Counted from the first letter of the stretch, positions 11,492 through 23,392 are shown. The stretch: DNA of 64,000 bases from Melastoma dodecandrum (GCA_029817715.1 JARUPY010000297.1:107797-171796), one strand, 5' to 3'. Numbers and translations are program-made. Notes: generated by a model from the sequence alone, not told the origin.

Positions 11492-14330
11492 ACGATGTAT
11501 CCATCATCCTCAAATGTGTCTCTCGATAAGTGCTTCAAATATGACGTGTTCATTAGCTTCAGGGGCGAGGATACTCGCCGGAACTTCACAGATCATTTGC
11601 ATGCAGCTTTTTATCGGAGCGGGATCTTCCCTTTCAGGGATGATGAGGAGCTCCGGAGGGGTGAGACCATAAGTGATCAGCTCATCAAAGCAATAGAGGA
11701 TTCTAGATCCGCCGTTGTGGTTCTATCCCCGAACTATGCTTCTTCTTCTTGGTGCCTTGGTGAGCTGATGAAGATCCTGGAATGTAAGAAAGTATTGGGG
11801 CAGATCGTGCTGCCTATTTTCTACAACGTTGAGCCTACCAACGTGAGGCGCCAAAAGGGAGGATTCGGGGATGCATTTAATGAGTTGGCGGAGCACCAGA
11901 TGGACCCCATGAAGGTGCAAAAGTGGAGAGAGGCATTAACCGAGGTGGCAAACTTGTCCGGACAGGATTCGATGAACTTGTAATCATCAATACTCTTTAC
12001 TCGTTTAATTCATTTTCCATTCCTGATATTCTGAACCTTCCTCGACTTTCGGTTGTCCTGTTGATTATGACATGTAGTCGCCGAAGCGTGATCCTCTCTT
12101 GTCTTCTGTGTGTACAGTCATGAGGCAACACTTGTCGAACACATAGTTTCCGACATATACACAAAGTTGGGTCTTAATTTCTCCGGAATCCCATCTAGGT
12201 TAGTTGGAATCGAGGACAGGGTTCGTGAAGTAGAAGAAGCATTAGATATCAACTCGGAAGGGTTGAGGAGTGTTGGAATAGTAGGCATGGGTGGGATCGG
12301 TGAGACTACTTTAGCATGGGTTGTGTACGAGAGGATGGTTCACCTGTTCAACTCTGGAAGCTTTCTTGAAAATGTTAGAGATGTATTCGAGAAGGAGGGC
12401 ATGGTATTCTTACAAAAGCAACTCCTCAGCCAAGCAGGAGGCAGTGAAAGGATTGCTAGCTTCCACAATGCCTTCGAAGGGGTTCGTCTCATTAGAAGCC
12501 GGATGCGACATTCGAAGGTATTCATTGTTCTTGATGATGTGGATGATATAAGTCAGGTAGAATATCTCGTCGGGGATCTTCATTGGTTTGGCCCGGGGAG
12601 TAGAATCATCATAACAAGCAGAAATAAGCGTATGCTGAATAAGGTTGACCACCTGCATAACGTCACCGCGCTCAGTCCCGAGCACGCTCTCGCACTCTTC
12701 AAGGAAAATGCTTTCGGAGCCAATCAGTCCACTTCTCATGAATTAGAGAAATTGTGCCCCTCCCTTTGTAGACGCTATGAGGGCCATCCTCTAGCCCTCA
12801 AAATGGTGGGTCAGGCCTTTGCCGATCGGAGTGAATCGGAATGGTGCAGAGACCAACATGAACTTCTCATAGCACCAATGAGAGAAATTCTGGACAGACT
12901 AAGAATAAGTTATATCGGTCTGGACGAGACCGCCAGAAAAGTATTCCATTATACAACATGCATGTTCCAGGGCAAGAGAGAATCTTACGTGGAGGAGGTA
13001 CTTTCTTATTTAGGACTCCACCCTAAAGTCACCCTGAAAGTTCTAAAGGATCAGTCCCTTGTATACGTTTCCGATGGATTCATCAGGGTGCACTATTTGA
13101 TAAGCTTGTTGAGTAGAAACTCTATCCATAGAGATTCCTTAAGAGAACCAGAAAACCAGCAGATGATCATATCAACAACGCAATGGGGTGATGTTCTTAA
13201 TGAGGACATGGTGAGTGTCTTTTACCACATCGATGTGCCCAAGCAATGACTTTTCTCTCCAGATGACAGTTTTCTCTTACTGTACATAGGGATCCGAAGC
13301 AACTGAGGGCCTACACGTACGATACTATGAAGGACAAGCTCATCCTACATGGTGCAGTCTTCCCGCAATCTCAAGGTTAACGAAGTTGAGATTCTTGAGT
13401 GTTCGTGGTGACAGAATAGAGTATCAAGGGGAGTTGACATCTCTCTCAGATGAGATGATATATCTACTTTGGGAGTCGTATCCATGGGAATCATTGCCCC
13501 AGAGCTTCCATCCACGTGATATCCGTGCCCTGCTTTTACCTTCAAGCTGCATTCGAACCCTGTGGAACAGCCAGGTAACAGTACCACATATATATTTCTT
13601 TTCCGCATTGTCTTATCCGCAAGGTTGATTCATTTAATTAGTGGAAGAGATCTTTTCTTCCTTTCATTCCCAGTGTTTTGGAGAGCTGGAAGAGTTAGAT
13701 CTGCGCGATTCGAAGAACCTTCTCCTGATTCCTGACTTATCAAAACTTCCAAATCTAGTAATTCTAATCCTTCAAGGTTGCACCAACTTGATTGAGGTTC
13801 GCTGCACTACAGCTTTACACAGTAAGCTCAGTACGATTGATCTAAAAGGATGCACATGTCTGCGATTCTTTCCGGAAGCCATCGAGTTTCCTCGACTGCA
13901 TGACTTTGTACTTTCTGGGTGCTCTTCCCTAGAAAAATTCCCTGAGATATCCGGACGCATGGAAAAGCTCAACAACCTCGATCTGGATGAAACTGCCATA
14001 TCAGAACTCCCGTTGTCTGTCAATCTGCTTGTGGGCCTGAAGGTGTTGACTGCTCGCAACTGTCTCAAGTTGCAAAAACTTCCAAGCACTCTTGAGAAAT
14101 TAGAATCCTTGGAGAAGCTTGACCTCGGCGGATGCTCGAGCCTGCGTGAAAAACCTGAGAAGTTGAGAAGGTTGAGTGGGTTGAAAGAGATAAATTGGAC
14201 AGCCAGGAGAATCACCGAGTTCAGAACCTTGATGAGACGGACAGAAGTTGCCTGGTCATTGCTAAACTCCCACCTCGCTTCTATTTTAGTTCCTCTACTT
14301 TTGTTTCTTGTTGTAAAATTCTATTTGTGA
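11330..14330 (+). CDS. TIR-NB-ARC-LRR receptor (TNL2) with Lys-to-Glu P-loop and degenerate MHD
   Basis: Exons: 11330-11979, 12118-13210, 13290-13574 and 13674-14330. They total 2685 bases and 894 residues, all GT-AG and in phase. The first 54 residues are six nine-residue Ser/Pro-rich repeats. TIR follows (KYDVFISFRGEDTRRNFTDH; SSSWCLGEL keeps the catalytic-type Glu). In NB-ARC the P-loop reads GMGGIGETT: the invariant Lys is Glu279, codon GAG at 12302-12304. Kinase-2 FIVLDDVD and GSRIIITSRNK are present. The GLPLA motif is GHPLALK and the MHD is VHY. LRRs are few (exon 4), and the protein ends in a hydrophobic stretch (SILVPLLLFLVVKFYL). The gene is open throughout, so it looks retained though unlikely to bind ATP normally. 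A sensor or decoy partner of TNL1, or a decaying receptor, are both possible. Confidence 0.9.
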
Positions 14331-14837
14331 GATCTATTTCAATATGCCGTGACTTGTATTTCAAAAGCTGAATAGTCAATTTTAAGATGTTTCAAAAATG
14401 AGTTTGGACCGGTAGAAATGTCTCTTATGACAGCGAGTTTCCGAAAACAAAGCCTTAATTCGGTGAAGGCTTCTTTCAATGGTGTCTCAAATGTCACGAG
14501 TAATGGATAGGCTGACACAACTCATGCTGCAGTCTGATGCTTCACAGGACGATCATAAACTTCAATTTAGGCCTGGGGTTGACCCTTCTTGGATAAGCAA
14601 ATGCGAAGAAGCGCGAGAGATTCTAGAAGAACGCGGGGAAGGAGAAGACCTTCAAATGGTCAAAAGAAGAAGAGAGAAAAAAATTTTAAGAAATCGGTCT
14701 TACATGTACATGTGATTTCATCCAAGTAGTAGGTCATTAGAAGCTTTGTCGGGGTTTCCTTCACCTAAAAGCTCTTACATCGGTCTTTGTCCGGGGGTGG
14801 GGTATCGTCGTTCGAAATTTTTGTCCGACGGGATGAA
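14331..14837. other. 3' flank of TNL2 with a diverged LTR-like piece
   Basis: An open frame at 14479-14715 (starting MVSQMSRVMDRLTQ) is not recognised and may be chance. Bases 14745-14785 (TTTCCTTCACCTAAAAGCT) resemble part of the LTR at 14854-14975, so a second, eroded LTR copy may lie here. Confidence 0.35.
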
Positions 14838-14975
14838 TCTGACTCTGATACCGTGTAGAAATTGTGTGTCGGAATTCCTTTCACTTAAAAGCTAACAATT
14901 AGGTGAACGCTCCCAGCCATATATATAAGCACTTGGCCCAGGTCTTTTCTTAAAAATGTGGGATTATTTCCAACA
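14838..14975 (-). mobile_element. TRIM-like LTR with primer binding site
   Basis: Read on the minus strand, 14975-14854 is a 122-base LTR that starts TGTTGGAAATAATCCCACAT and ends TTTCTACA (5'-TG...CA-3'). It has a TATATATGG promoter-like segment. It is followed at once by CGGTATCAGAGTCAG (14853-14839), close to the initiator-Met tRNA primer binding site TGGTATCAGAGC used by TRIM and many Copia elements. No internal coding region is present. Confidence 0.65.
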
Positions 14976-15539
14976 GAACCCAAAACGATCCTTAAGGCAT
15001 ATGGTTTGCTTGCGGGCGCCATGTTAATTTCAACAAGACGATTATTAAAATCACCTAAGCAAAGCAGACATTTTCCTGCCGATACATGTAGGTTCGATAT
15101 CATTAATTTCATTGCATTTGAACTGGCTATACGTGTGTATCATTGCTTCAGTCTTTAGTTGCAACCATCCTCGACTTTGGTGCCTAGCACTATGGTGCCG
15201 ATAATGTTTTATCTATGAATAGGAGGTAGCCTACCCCAGAAAGGTTCTTCGAATTTGACCAGCAACTAGCTTCCTGCTCGTGTTAGAGGGCAGGGAGAGC
15301 TCCAGTAGCCGCTGCTCCATAGTGCGAGGGCCAGAAACACGGGTCGCTCCATGTTTATAAATTTCGTTCTGCAGACTTTGCAGTGTGGATTGAACTTGGG
15401 TGATCCGGTTGAGTTTCTGCTGTTTTCCAACTCTCGTTGCTGAATCTCCTGATCCATTTGTTGATGTGAGCCGGTTTGGGCCATGCCATGTAAATCCTGG
15501 TGTCATTTGTTTCGTGCTGTCTGGATTCCAGCTTTGAAT
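14976..15539. other. Spacer between TRIM-like LTR and broken TIR gene
   Basis: The minus-strand open frame that begins with the NB-ARC remnant continues through here to 15231 (RITQVQSTLQSLQNEIYKH and similar) without recognisable NB-ARC motifs. No other gene is seen. Confidence 0.35.
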
Positions 15540-16250
15540 CATTGTACCTGCTGTGACAAGGCGGGGGTTTCCACTCTTGAAATTTGAATGTATATAGGAG
15601 ACTATGCCTTCAATAATGCTTGGCTCGGCACTGTAAACAGGGAAGCAAAGAGATGCTTGGGTTTTTATGCGTACATGCCATGAACAGACAGACACAAGAG
15701 TTGAGGAAGGTTCAGGATAGCAGAAAATTTAGAAAAAATGTATATAATAAGAAAAGAAAAGAAAAGATCAGAGAGTGATTACAGGGATGCTGAATCCCGT
15801 TGGCCACCTCTGTTAACGCCTCTCTCCGCTTCTGCACCTCCCTGGGGATCCACAAGCCGCTCCTCGAACTTCTGAAATCCAGCCTAGTATCCTCCTACTT
15901 GGTGTCTAACGTCACAAGGCTGCACGTTGAGGAAAACAGGCAGCACAACCTGTCCCATTTACTTTTACATTCCAAAATCTTCACAAGCTCATCGAGGCAC
16001 CTAGAGGAAGCTGCGTAGTTTGGGGACAGAACCACAATGGCCAATCTGGAATCCTCGATTGCTTCGATGAGTTGATCAGGTATCAACTTGCCCCTCTAGA
16101 GCTGTTCCTTGTCCATGAAGATGATGACCCCACTCCTACACAAAGCGGAATGCAAATGACCTATGAAGTTCTGGTGAGCGTCCACGCCCCTGAAACTAAG
16201 GAACACATCGTTCTGCACGATGAAAGGTGCTTGAAGCTTATCTCGACGTT
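15540..16250 (-). pseudogene. Broken TIR-NB gene remnant
   Basis: Minus-strand translation from about 16235 gives a TIR domain: DVFLSFRGVDAHQNF, then an in-frame TAG where the neighbours have Arg-Arg after EEL, then IPDQLIEAIEDSRLAIVVLS and a CLDELVKILECK segment. The frame then slips before NVQPCDVRHQ and KRREALTEVAN. After a splice-like acceptor at 15631 comes a remnant of the NB-ARC exon start (AEPSIIEGIVSYIHSNF), which parallels HEASLIERIVSDIQ of TNL3. The P-loop and everything after it are absent. The tryptophan of SSSWCL is Arg. This is a fourth, dead member of the cluster, in opposite orientation to its flanks. Confidence 0.8.
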
Positions 16251-16914
16251 GGGACACCAAAGTGACAACTCAGGGATCAACCTCAAACCAGTCTGTTTCT
16301 GTCGTGTTGGTGACCCATAGACAGCAGTGAGGGCAGCCTCTCGCATCGGACGCGGCCTCCCTCTACCCTCCCACAACAGTAGCCAGGACACCCATCCTTT
16401 TGACTGCCCTGAAGCCATCCCACAAGCTATTCCAGCAACAGAAAGCACCAATCGACAGCTTCGGAGGAAGGATTGCCAAATTTAGGAAACCGTTGAAACT
16501 GTCAGTTTTTCACCTGCGAAATCTTTGCAATGAAATTGGTGTTTCTAACAATAACGAATTTTTAAAATTAATTTCTTATATCACAAAATATATTTTCGAA
16601 TAACCATAACTCTTACAAGAAGACCTTAAAAAGATAATTTAGAGTTTGATCCAAATTGATGTTGTCACAGGGATGAATAATCATTTAAGAATGACTTCGC
16701 CTAGAAAAAGTCATGGTCTCGTCTCAACAATATTATCTTGATTGGGAAGGTCGAACAACGAAGCTTCGTCGGATGAGGCAACAATTGTGCTTTTTATAAG
16801 ATAATTAAGACGTGATCATATCGCTGCCATCATCGGATTTGAAGAAGAGGATGTATAACCACTAAGAAAGACTTCCCAGTAGAGAAAGGCGTGTATCACA
16901 ACCACAAAGAAGGG
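16251..16914. other. Upstream region of TNL3
   Basis: No gene seen. It holds the promoter of TNL3 and the upstream end of the broken TIR gene. Confidence 0.4.
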
Positions 16915-19701
16915 ATGAGTTCTCCCTCATCTACGGTTGTTTCTCATGACAAGTGCTTCAAGTACGATGTGTTCCTCAGCTTTAGGGGCGAAGATACCCG
17001 TAAAAACTTCACAGATCATCTACATGCTGCTTTGTACAGAAGGGGGATCTTTCCTTTCAGGGACGACGAGGAGCTTCGGACAGGGGCCACCATAAGTGAT
17101 CAGCTCATCGACGCCATCAAGGATTCCAGATGTGCCATCGTGGTTCTTTCACCGAACTACGCTTCTTCCTCCTGGTGCCTCGATGAGCTGGTGAAGATTT
17201 TGGAATGTAAGGAAGTATTGGGACAGGTCGTGCTGCCTATTTTCTACTATGTGCAGCCCAGTGATGTGAGACGCCAAAAGGGAGGATTTGAGGCATCTTT
17301 TAAGAAGTTCAAAAAGAGGCATGTGGACTCCGCCATGGTGCAAAACTGGAGGAAGGCCTTAACAGAGGTGGCCAACTTGTCCGGATGGGATGCAGCGAAC
17401 AAGTAATCACAGTTTCTGTTGGTTTATCTGTGCTCTTTTTTATCTGACTTCCTCTCCTCCTTTTGTTTATGACAAGTACCTCCCTTTCCTTTTCTGCTTA
17501 TAGTCATGAGGCAAGCCTTATTGAACGCATAGTCAGCGACATACAAACAAAGTTGGGCCATACGTTCTCTGGAATTCCGTCTGAATTAGTTGGAATCGAG
17601 GAAAGGGTTAGCGAAGTAGAAAAAGCATTGGACATCAGCCTGGATGGAACAAAGACTGTTGGAATTGTGGGCATGGGTGGGATTGGTAAGACTACATTAG
17701 CGAGGGTAGTCTATGAGAGGATGCTTCACCTGTTCAATGCCGGAAGCTTTCTTGCCAACGTCAGAGAGTTGGCCAAGAAAGACGGCATAGTCTCATTACA
17801 AAATCAACTCCTCAGTGAAGCAGGAGGCAGCAAAATGATTTCTTCCCCGTATAACCCCTATGATGGGATCAGCTTCATTAGAAGACGATTGCAACATTTG
17901 AAGGTTCTTGTAGTTCTTGATGATGTTGATGAAGTGGGCCAGATTGAACATCTCGTCGGAGATTTTCGCTGGTTTGGTCCAGGCAGCAGAATCATCCTGA
18001 CAACTAGAGATAAGCGTCTTCTGGAATCGGTTGACGATACATATGAGGTCAAGCTACTTATCAATGATGAATCTCTCACACTCCTTTGGAGGCATGCTTT
18101 GGGAGGAGAGCAACCTCCAAACCAGGATTACAGGATATTGTCCTCGGCATTTTGTCTCCACTGCGGAGGACTTCCTTTAGCCCTGAAATTGATAGGTTCC
18201 TCCTTGGCTGGTAGGAGTTTCATGGAATGGGTTGGTAAGATGGGAAATCTCGCAAGAGCACCAAAGAGAGAAATCTTAGATGTATTGAGAGTAAGTTACG
18301 ATGGACTGGACGATGTCACGAAAAAGGTATTCCTTTATACAGCATACATTTTACGGGGTTATACGGGAATTCACGTGGAGGAGATACTTTCTTGTTTAGG
18401 ATTCTTCCCTGATATCAGCCTGAGGACTCTTCAGGATAAGTCCCTCATATACATTTCCAACGACAGTGTTATGGTGCACGAATTACATTATGAATTGAGT
18501 AAAAACATTGTTAATAGGGATTCCACCATAGATCCGGGAAAGCGGCAGATGCTCTTGTCAACAAGTCATATGGGCAATATCCTTGATGAGGATGTGGTAA
18601 GTTCAACTAACATCTGATTATACCGATGAGCCTGAGCTTACACTTTTTCCTTCGCAACTAGATTACTTGGCTACTGAATACAGGGATGGGAAGCAACTGA
18701 GGGTCTAAAAGTAGCATCTGTTGAAGGACAGGATCACCCGACGTGTTGCAATCTCCATGCAATTTCAAGGTTAACAAAGTTGAGATTACTACTGGTTCGT
18801 GGTCTTGTAACATATGTAGGGAACTTGGAATCCCTTTCCAGTGAGATGAGATATCTCCACTGGGAGTCATTTCCTTTCGAATCGCTCCCCGGAAGCTTTC
18901 AGCCGCATGATATCCGCTCTATGGCATTGCCTTCAAGCAGCATTAGAACCCTGTGGGATAACAACCAGGTAACATGACAATAACATCATTTACTCTACTT
19001 TACTCTTTCTTAATTGATGTGGTTGATTAATTTAATTACTGTAGATGGCTCTTTATTTGTTTATTTCTTCCGTGCAGTTATACGAGCAGTTAAGATGGTT
19101 AGTTCTGCGTGACTCGAAGAACCTTCTTGTGATTCCAGATTTAGCAAACCTGCCTCATCTGCATCTTCTCGACCTTGAAGGTTGCACCAACTTGATCGAG
19201 GTTCGCTCCTCTAGGTCCCTTCACAAAAACCTCAGTCTCATTGTCCTCACCGGATGTGCGAGCCTCATACGCTTGCCTAAAGCCATCGAGTTTCCACTGC
19301 TGGTAGACTTCAGGCTTTCTGGGTGCTCTTGCCTCAAAATGCTTCCAGAAATAACCAGACACATGGAAAATTTAAAGTATCTCAATTTGGATGAAACTGC
19401 AATATCTGAATTATCAACGTCCATCAATCAGCTTGTTGGCCTAAAGAAATTGACTGCTCGCAACTGTCACAAGTTACAGAACCTCCCCAGCACTTTTGTT
19501 GATCTGGAGTCCTTGGAGACTCTTGATCTCAGTGGATGCTTGAGCCTAACCAAATTACCTGAGAATTTCAGGAGGCTGAATAGGTTGATGCATTTGAATT
19601 TAACAGGCAGTGGGATTGCCCAATTACACAGCTTGATGACGCAGTTAAGGAGTGTCATGTCCCCTGAAGATCATCATTCCTCAGAGAGCTCACTCCCCTA
19701 A
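16915..19701 (+). CDS. TIR-NB-ARC-LRR immune receptor (TNL3)
   Basis: Exons: 16915-17402, 17504-18596, 18684-18968 and 19078-19701. They total 2490 bases and 829 residues, all GT-AG and in phase. The first ATG is 16915; the open frame extends upstream only through a GTG. TIR shows KYDVFLSFRGEDTRKNFTDH and SSSWCLDELVKI. NB-ARC has an intact P-loop (GMGGIGKTT), LVVLDDVDEVG, GSRIILTTRDK and GLPLALKLIGSS. The MHD triad is VHE (codons 18474-18482). About eight LRRs lie in exons 3-4, and the protein stops soon after them (SPEDHHSSESSLP), so it is shorter than TNL1. The NB-ARC exon (1093 bases) has the same length as in TNL1 and TNL2, and exon 3 (285 bases) the same as in TNL2, which shows recent tandem duplication. 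Probable EDS1-dependent immune receptor. Confidence 0.93.
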
Positions 19702-21457
19702 AAGTATTTCGTGGTTGTGATCGAGTCCTTCCAATTTTTTATATCATCAGCCTTGACTGTGGAATCCGGTGATGTACTTGTATCCAGTTTATCTGGTAGT
19801 TCATTTTTCCCATTTGTTTATTTCGTTGTCTGTGATCCATCATGAGACTGGTGATGTCTCCTTATTCAGTTCATGAATTCCTTTCATCTTGTTGATCATG
19901 TATTAACATGACTCCTTGTTGGTGTTTTTCTTTCTGGTTGCTTCGATGCAACATGGATTCGAACACCTCTTTAGAGCATGCATATAGCTCTTCTTCTCTG
20001 TTCTGTCTGTTTCCAAAACCTTACGAATACAATCAATCAAACCAACAAAATAGCAGCATTGTCCTGATGGGAAAACCCTACTCTGACGGCTTCTTCCTCC
20101 ACCTTTGCCCTTCTACAGCCAGCGGGGGTCCTCTTTTCTGCTCATCTTCCCTGATATTGTGTCCTTTTGAGCTCCAAAGTAAATGGGCACCAAAGGTGAC
20201 TGGAGATGACATCTGCAGCATGTTTTAGGGATGTGTTTGAAGGTTATCGGTTTGTTTTGCTTTGACTTTCTTTTCTCATTGCCTTTTCCGAATGGTTGGA
20301 AGGTCTGCAGCTCCTGAAGTGTTGTTGGATTCTTCGTGTAGTGCAAATGGAGGAGGAAAGGGTTGAAGATGACGGCTTCACAGAACTGTTTCGTGTGATG
20401 GGATTGGTTTTGGCGTCCAAATTTGAAGGGTGCTAAAATTGGAGCCAGCCATGCCAAGGGCCAGCTTCTGTCAGTTAGGTGTAGTTTCAGGTGATGATGA
20501 GTCGGAAATAGTTTCGCAGGTCAAGTGAACAAGAATATTTAAGCATAACCATTTTCATTAAGCAAAGTGCTCCCCAATTTCTTTCCCGTTCCTGGAAGAA
20601 ATGACCAGGCAGCGATTCAGTAGTGGCGGCAGAGAGAGAAACTCCCCAGAAAGAAGACTACAACAACAGGAAGCTTTGGCACCATGATGCATTCCTTGAG
20701 ACGCAGGCTAATCCATCGCCCAAAGAGGCCTGCATTTCATTGAAAAGAAAATCCGAGCAGATAATATCCAAAATGACCGAAATGGTAAACACGAGGAACT
20801 TGAGTCTAATGGTGAAGGGTTCCAAGTTTCTTGTCTGAAGAAGTGAGGGGACATGAGAGTATGACGACTGCTATTTGGATAAACTCGAGAAACAATCTCA
20901 GAGAGGAGGTGGAAGATCGTATAGGAGAGACCAGAAGTTTGGTTCTAGCTGTAGGTTCAATGAGGGGGAATCTGAACACGGACAATGACAATTCAGTTCG
21001 GATGGCGTTCGAGTCCAGAGGTGGAAGGTGCAATGAGGGGAACAAGAGTCCCCCTCCGATGAACGACAATGATCAGTTGGTCAAGATAGAAGCAAACTTC
21101 GCTTCTTCGCATTGTAACTTCTTATATCATAATAGATGCGGGGAAAGCTGATTATTGTCACCGTATAACAACCATTAACATCCACATCTTGATATCAGCT
21201 ACTTATTTGTAGCGCCTCGATATCGGCCCAACCGCCCATGTCCGTCAGGTCTGCTCGCAAGACATGACTACTTGTTGGTAGAAGTTGAAGCACTGAAGCA
21301 CATATCTTATCGAAAACCCAATCCGAGGCACAAAATGCTCATTGAAAAATTTACACTTACTCCTGTTGAATGCGACTTATGAGATAAACGAATAAACTTG
21401 ATGAAAACTTGACTAATGAAATCAACAACAAACAAGCTTTCCGCTCGCAGACATCCT
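19702..21457. other. Spacer downstream of TNL3
   Basis: No gene I can support. Open frames at 20623-20838 and 20831-21151 overlap in different frames with charged residues and no known motif. They could be a decayed retroelement or chance. Confidence 0.35.
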
Positions 21458-21774
21458 TCATCGCTGGTGACGCAAATTGTTCCAACCTTTGTCATCTCTG
21501 GCGGTGATAGCACTGATATCCAAAGCAACAGTTATGGCCGGGGAAGAACCCGACACCCTCGGGCTCATAAACTCGTATACCGGGCGCCTCTCGTTTGCCG
21601 GGAGCTGGAACTCGGACCGAGTATGACGGTGGGAAGACCCTTCGGAGGGGAGCTCGCCTTCCATGAGCATGTGGTAGCTGCGCGAGACGAGCCACCTGCA
21701 GAGAGCGAACGGTAACCTTGGCGAAGCTTCTGGTTCCTGACAGCTTGGATAAGAAAAGGAATGAGACCTTCCAT
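21458..21774 (-). pseudogene. Short plant-specific MEGLIP-type protein of unknown function, with a frame break
   Basis: From the ATG at 21774 the frame reads MEGLIPFLIQAVRNQ, then YRSLSAGGSSR. In a second frame, entered near 21684-21692, the expected continuation follows: SRSYHMLMEGE, SSHRHTRSEFQLP and EFMSPRV, ending at the stop at 21458. I recall a family of about 100-residue plant proteins with a MEGLIP start, a (S)SRSYH motif and an SSHRRTRS motif; this is family recognition from memory. The two frames differ by a two-base surplus in CTCGTCTCGCGC. Accounting for it, the reading would be about 104 codons with no other stop, so the break is recent or a sequence error. No function is known to me. 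Confidence 0.55.
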
Positions 21775-23392
21775 GACAAGACTTTCCCCTCCTATGATTT
21801 ATGCTCTTCTTGCAAAGGGGAGAGAAGGAATTCAAGATTCGATTTTGGCTTCAAGATGTGATGTGGGTGTGATTGTTTATATACAAGAGATGGATATGAG
21901 GGTGAAAATGGTGTTGGGGATTTGGTTGAAAACTCAGGGGGGCTGGGGAATTGTTTGAAGTTTGAATGACAGCTGGTTGGTCTCATTTCTTGTAATAATA
22001 TAAATAAAAACCCAAATTTGAGTTTAGAGTTTAGATTTTGAGCATGTGTTTGAGATTTTGACAAATCCACAACATGTTGCTTCACCATGCAAAACAATCC
22101 AAAATCCAACCAATATGAAATATCATGGCATTTAGAAATTTTCAATTCATCCTCTTCAACTTATTTGACCATAAAATATTCCTTTATATAAAGAAGAACT
22201 CAATAAGGATAAATAAAGAAAAGTTAGTTTTGAATAGTCCATTGTCTTATTTGAGTTTGGGGAGAGGTCAAAAACGAATTCAATAATGGTGGGAATTTTT
22301 TTTTTTTTAAAGAGAGAAGATAAAAGAAAGTCATCAATTCTGACTTTTATGAAAGTTTGGCCAACGACATAAAAGTGGGTGTCTAAATCTACAAAGTCCC
22401 CAAAACTTATTACATGGGAAACCAACGGGCGCCCAATTTCGTCAACCCATGCCAAATGTACAATTCTTATAATTACACACAACTTAGTTTTATTGTTTCT
22501 ATATTCATGGGTAAGGTTTTATTCCCTCATTTTCTTCTACATAATTTTTCTTTCTTAAGTCAAAGAATAATAACATCATCCAAGAAATTCCCCCTCTCTT
22601 AAATTATCGTTAATTAATATGGATGAATGTCATGATATCCCTAAATTATACTAACGAAGGAAAGCTTCTTCTCTGTTATAAATTTCTAAAACAAGAGATT
22701 TATATATAAAGAAGCTTTCGACTTTCTAGTATAAGATAAGTGGAGATCATTGTGGAAGGATCAAGATAAAATGGGTAAAAAATTGGAAGGTCTTAATCAG
22801 TAACTGTCTCATTTCTCTGGTTAATAACAAGTCCCCCAATTAAATAAACAAGGAACCCAAACCCCACAAGACAAAAAAAAAATCATAAGAAACAGATATT
22901 TATGTTGATCCTCCATCCTTAGAAGTAGTTAGTATATCACAAGTAGTATTGGCACTTACCATATTCAACAATCCCTTTAAACTTTAACAATTCATTTAGC
23001 TAAGCTGATGGGAAGATATGGATTAATGATTGGGTTGCTTCTTGCCCCCCAAAAGAATACAAAATATCCCGACAACAAACGCACAACACCCTCGATCCAA
23101 TTGATCGAAAAGCCCATCCTTTTTTGGTGTTTGTCGACTTGCATCTCGTCCAGATCAACTGCAACGACCGGGCCTCCTCGAGAATCTGTCTCTGTCCGAC
23201 CGACACCCACGTCACCCCACCTCTATATTCCTTTCCTCCCTTCCTACCCATTTCCTACTTCCCCACGGAAACGTCAGAAATCCCCTTCCCCACGATTCCT
23301 TAGTGTCCTCTGCCTGAAAAGTTCCTTCCTTTGTTGGAATCCGGGCCGACCCACGTCGGTTTTTCGGGATTTGGGTTGGGGAAGCGAGTGAG
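21775..23392. other. AT-rich spacer and VSR upstream region
   Basis: No gene seen. The part after about 23000 becomes C-rich and is probably the promoter and leader of the vacuolar sorting receptor. Confidence 0.4.

Noticed and set aside
16891..16914. Upstream extension of the TNL3 start
   Set aside because: It begins with GTG, not ATG; 16915 is the first ATG and matches the start of the repeat units in TNL2.
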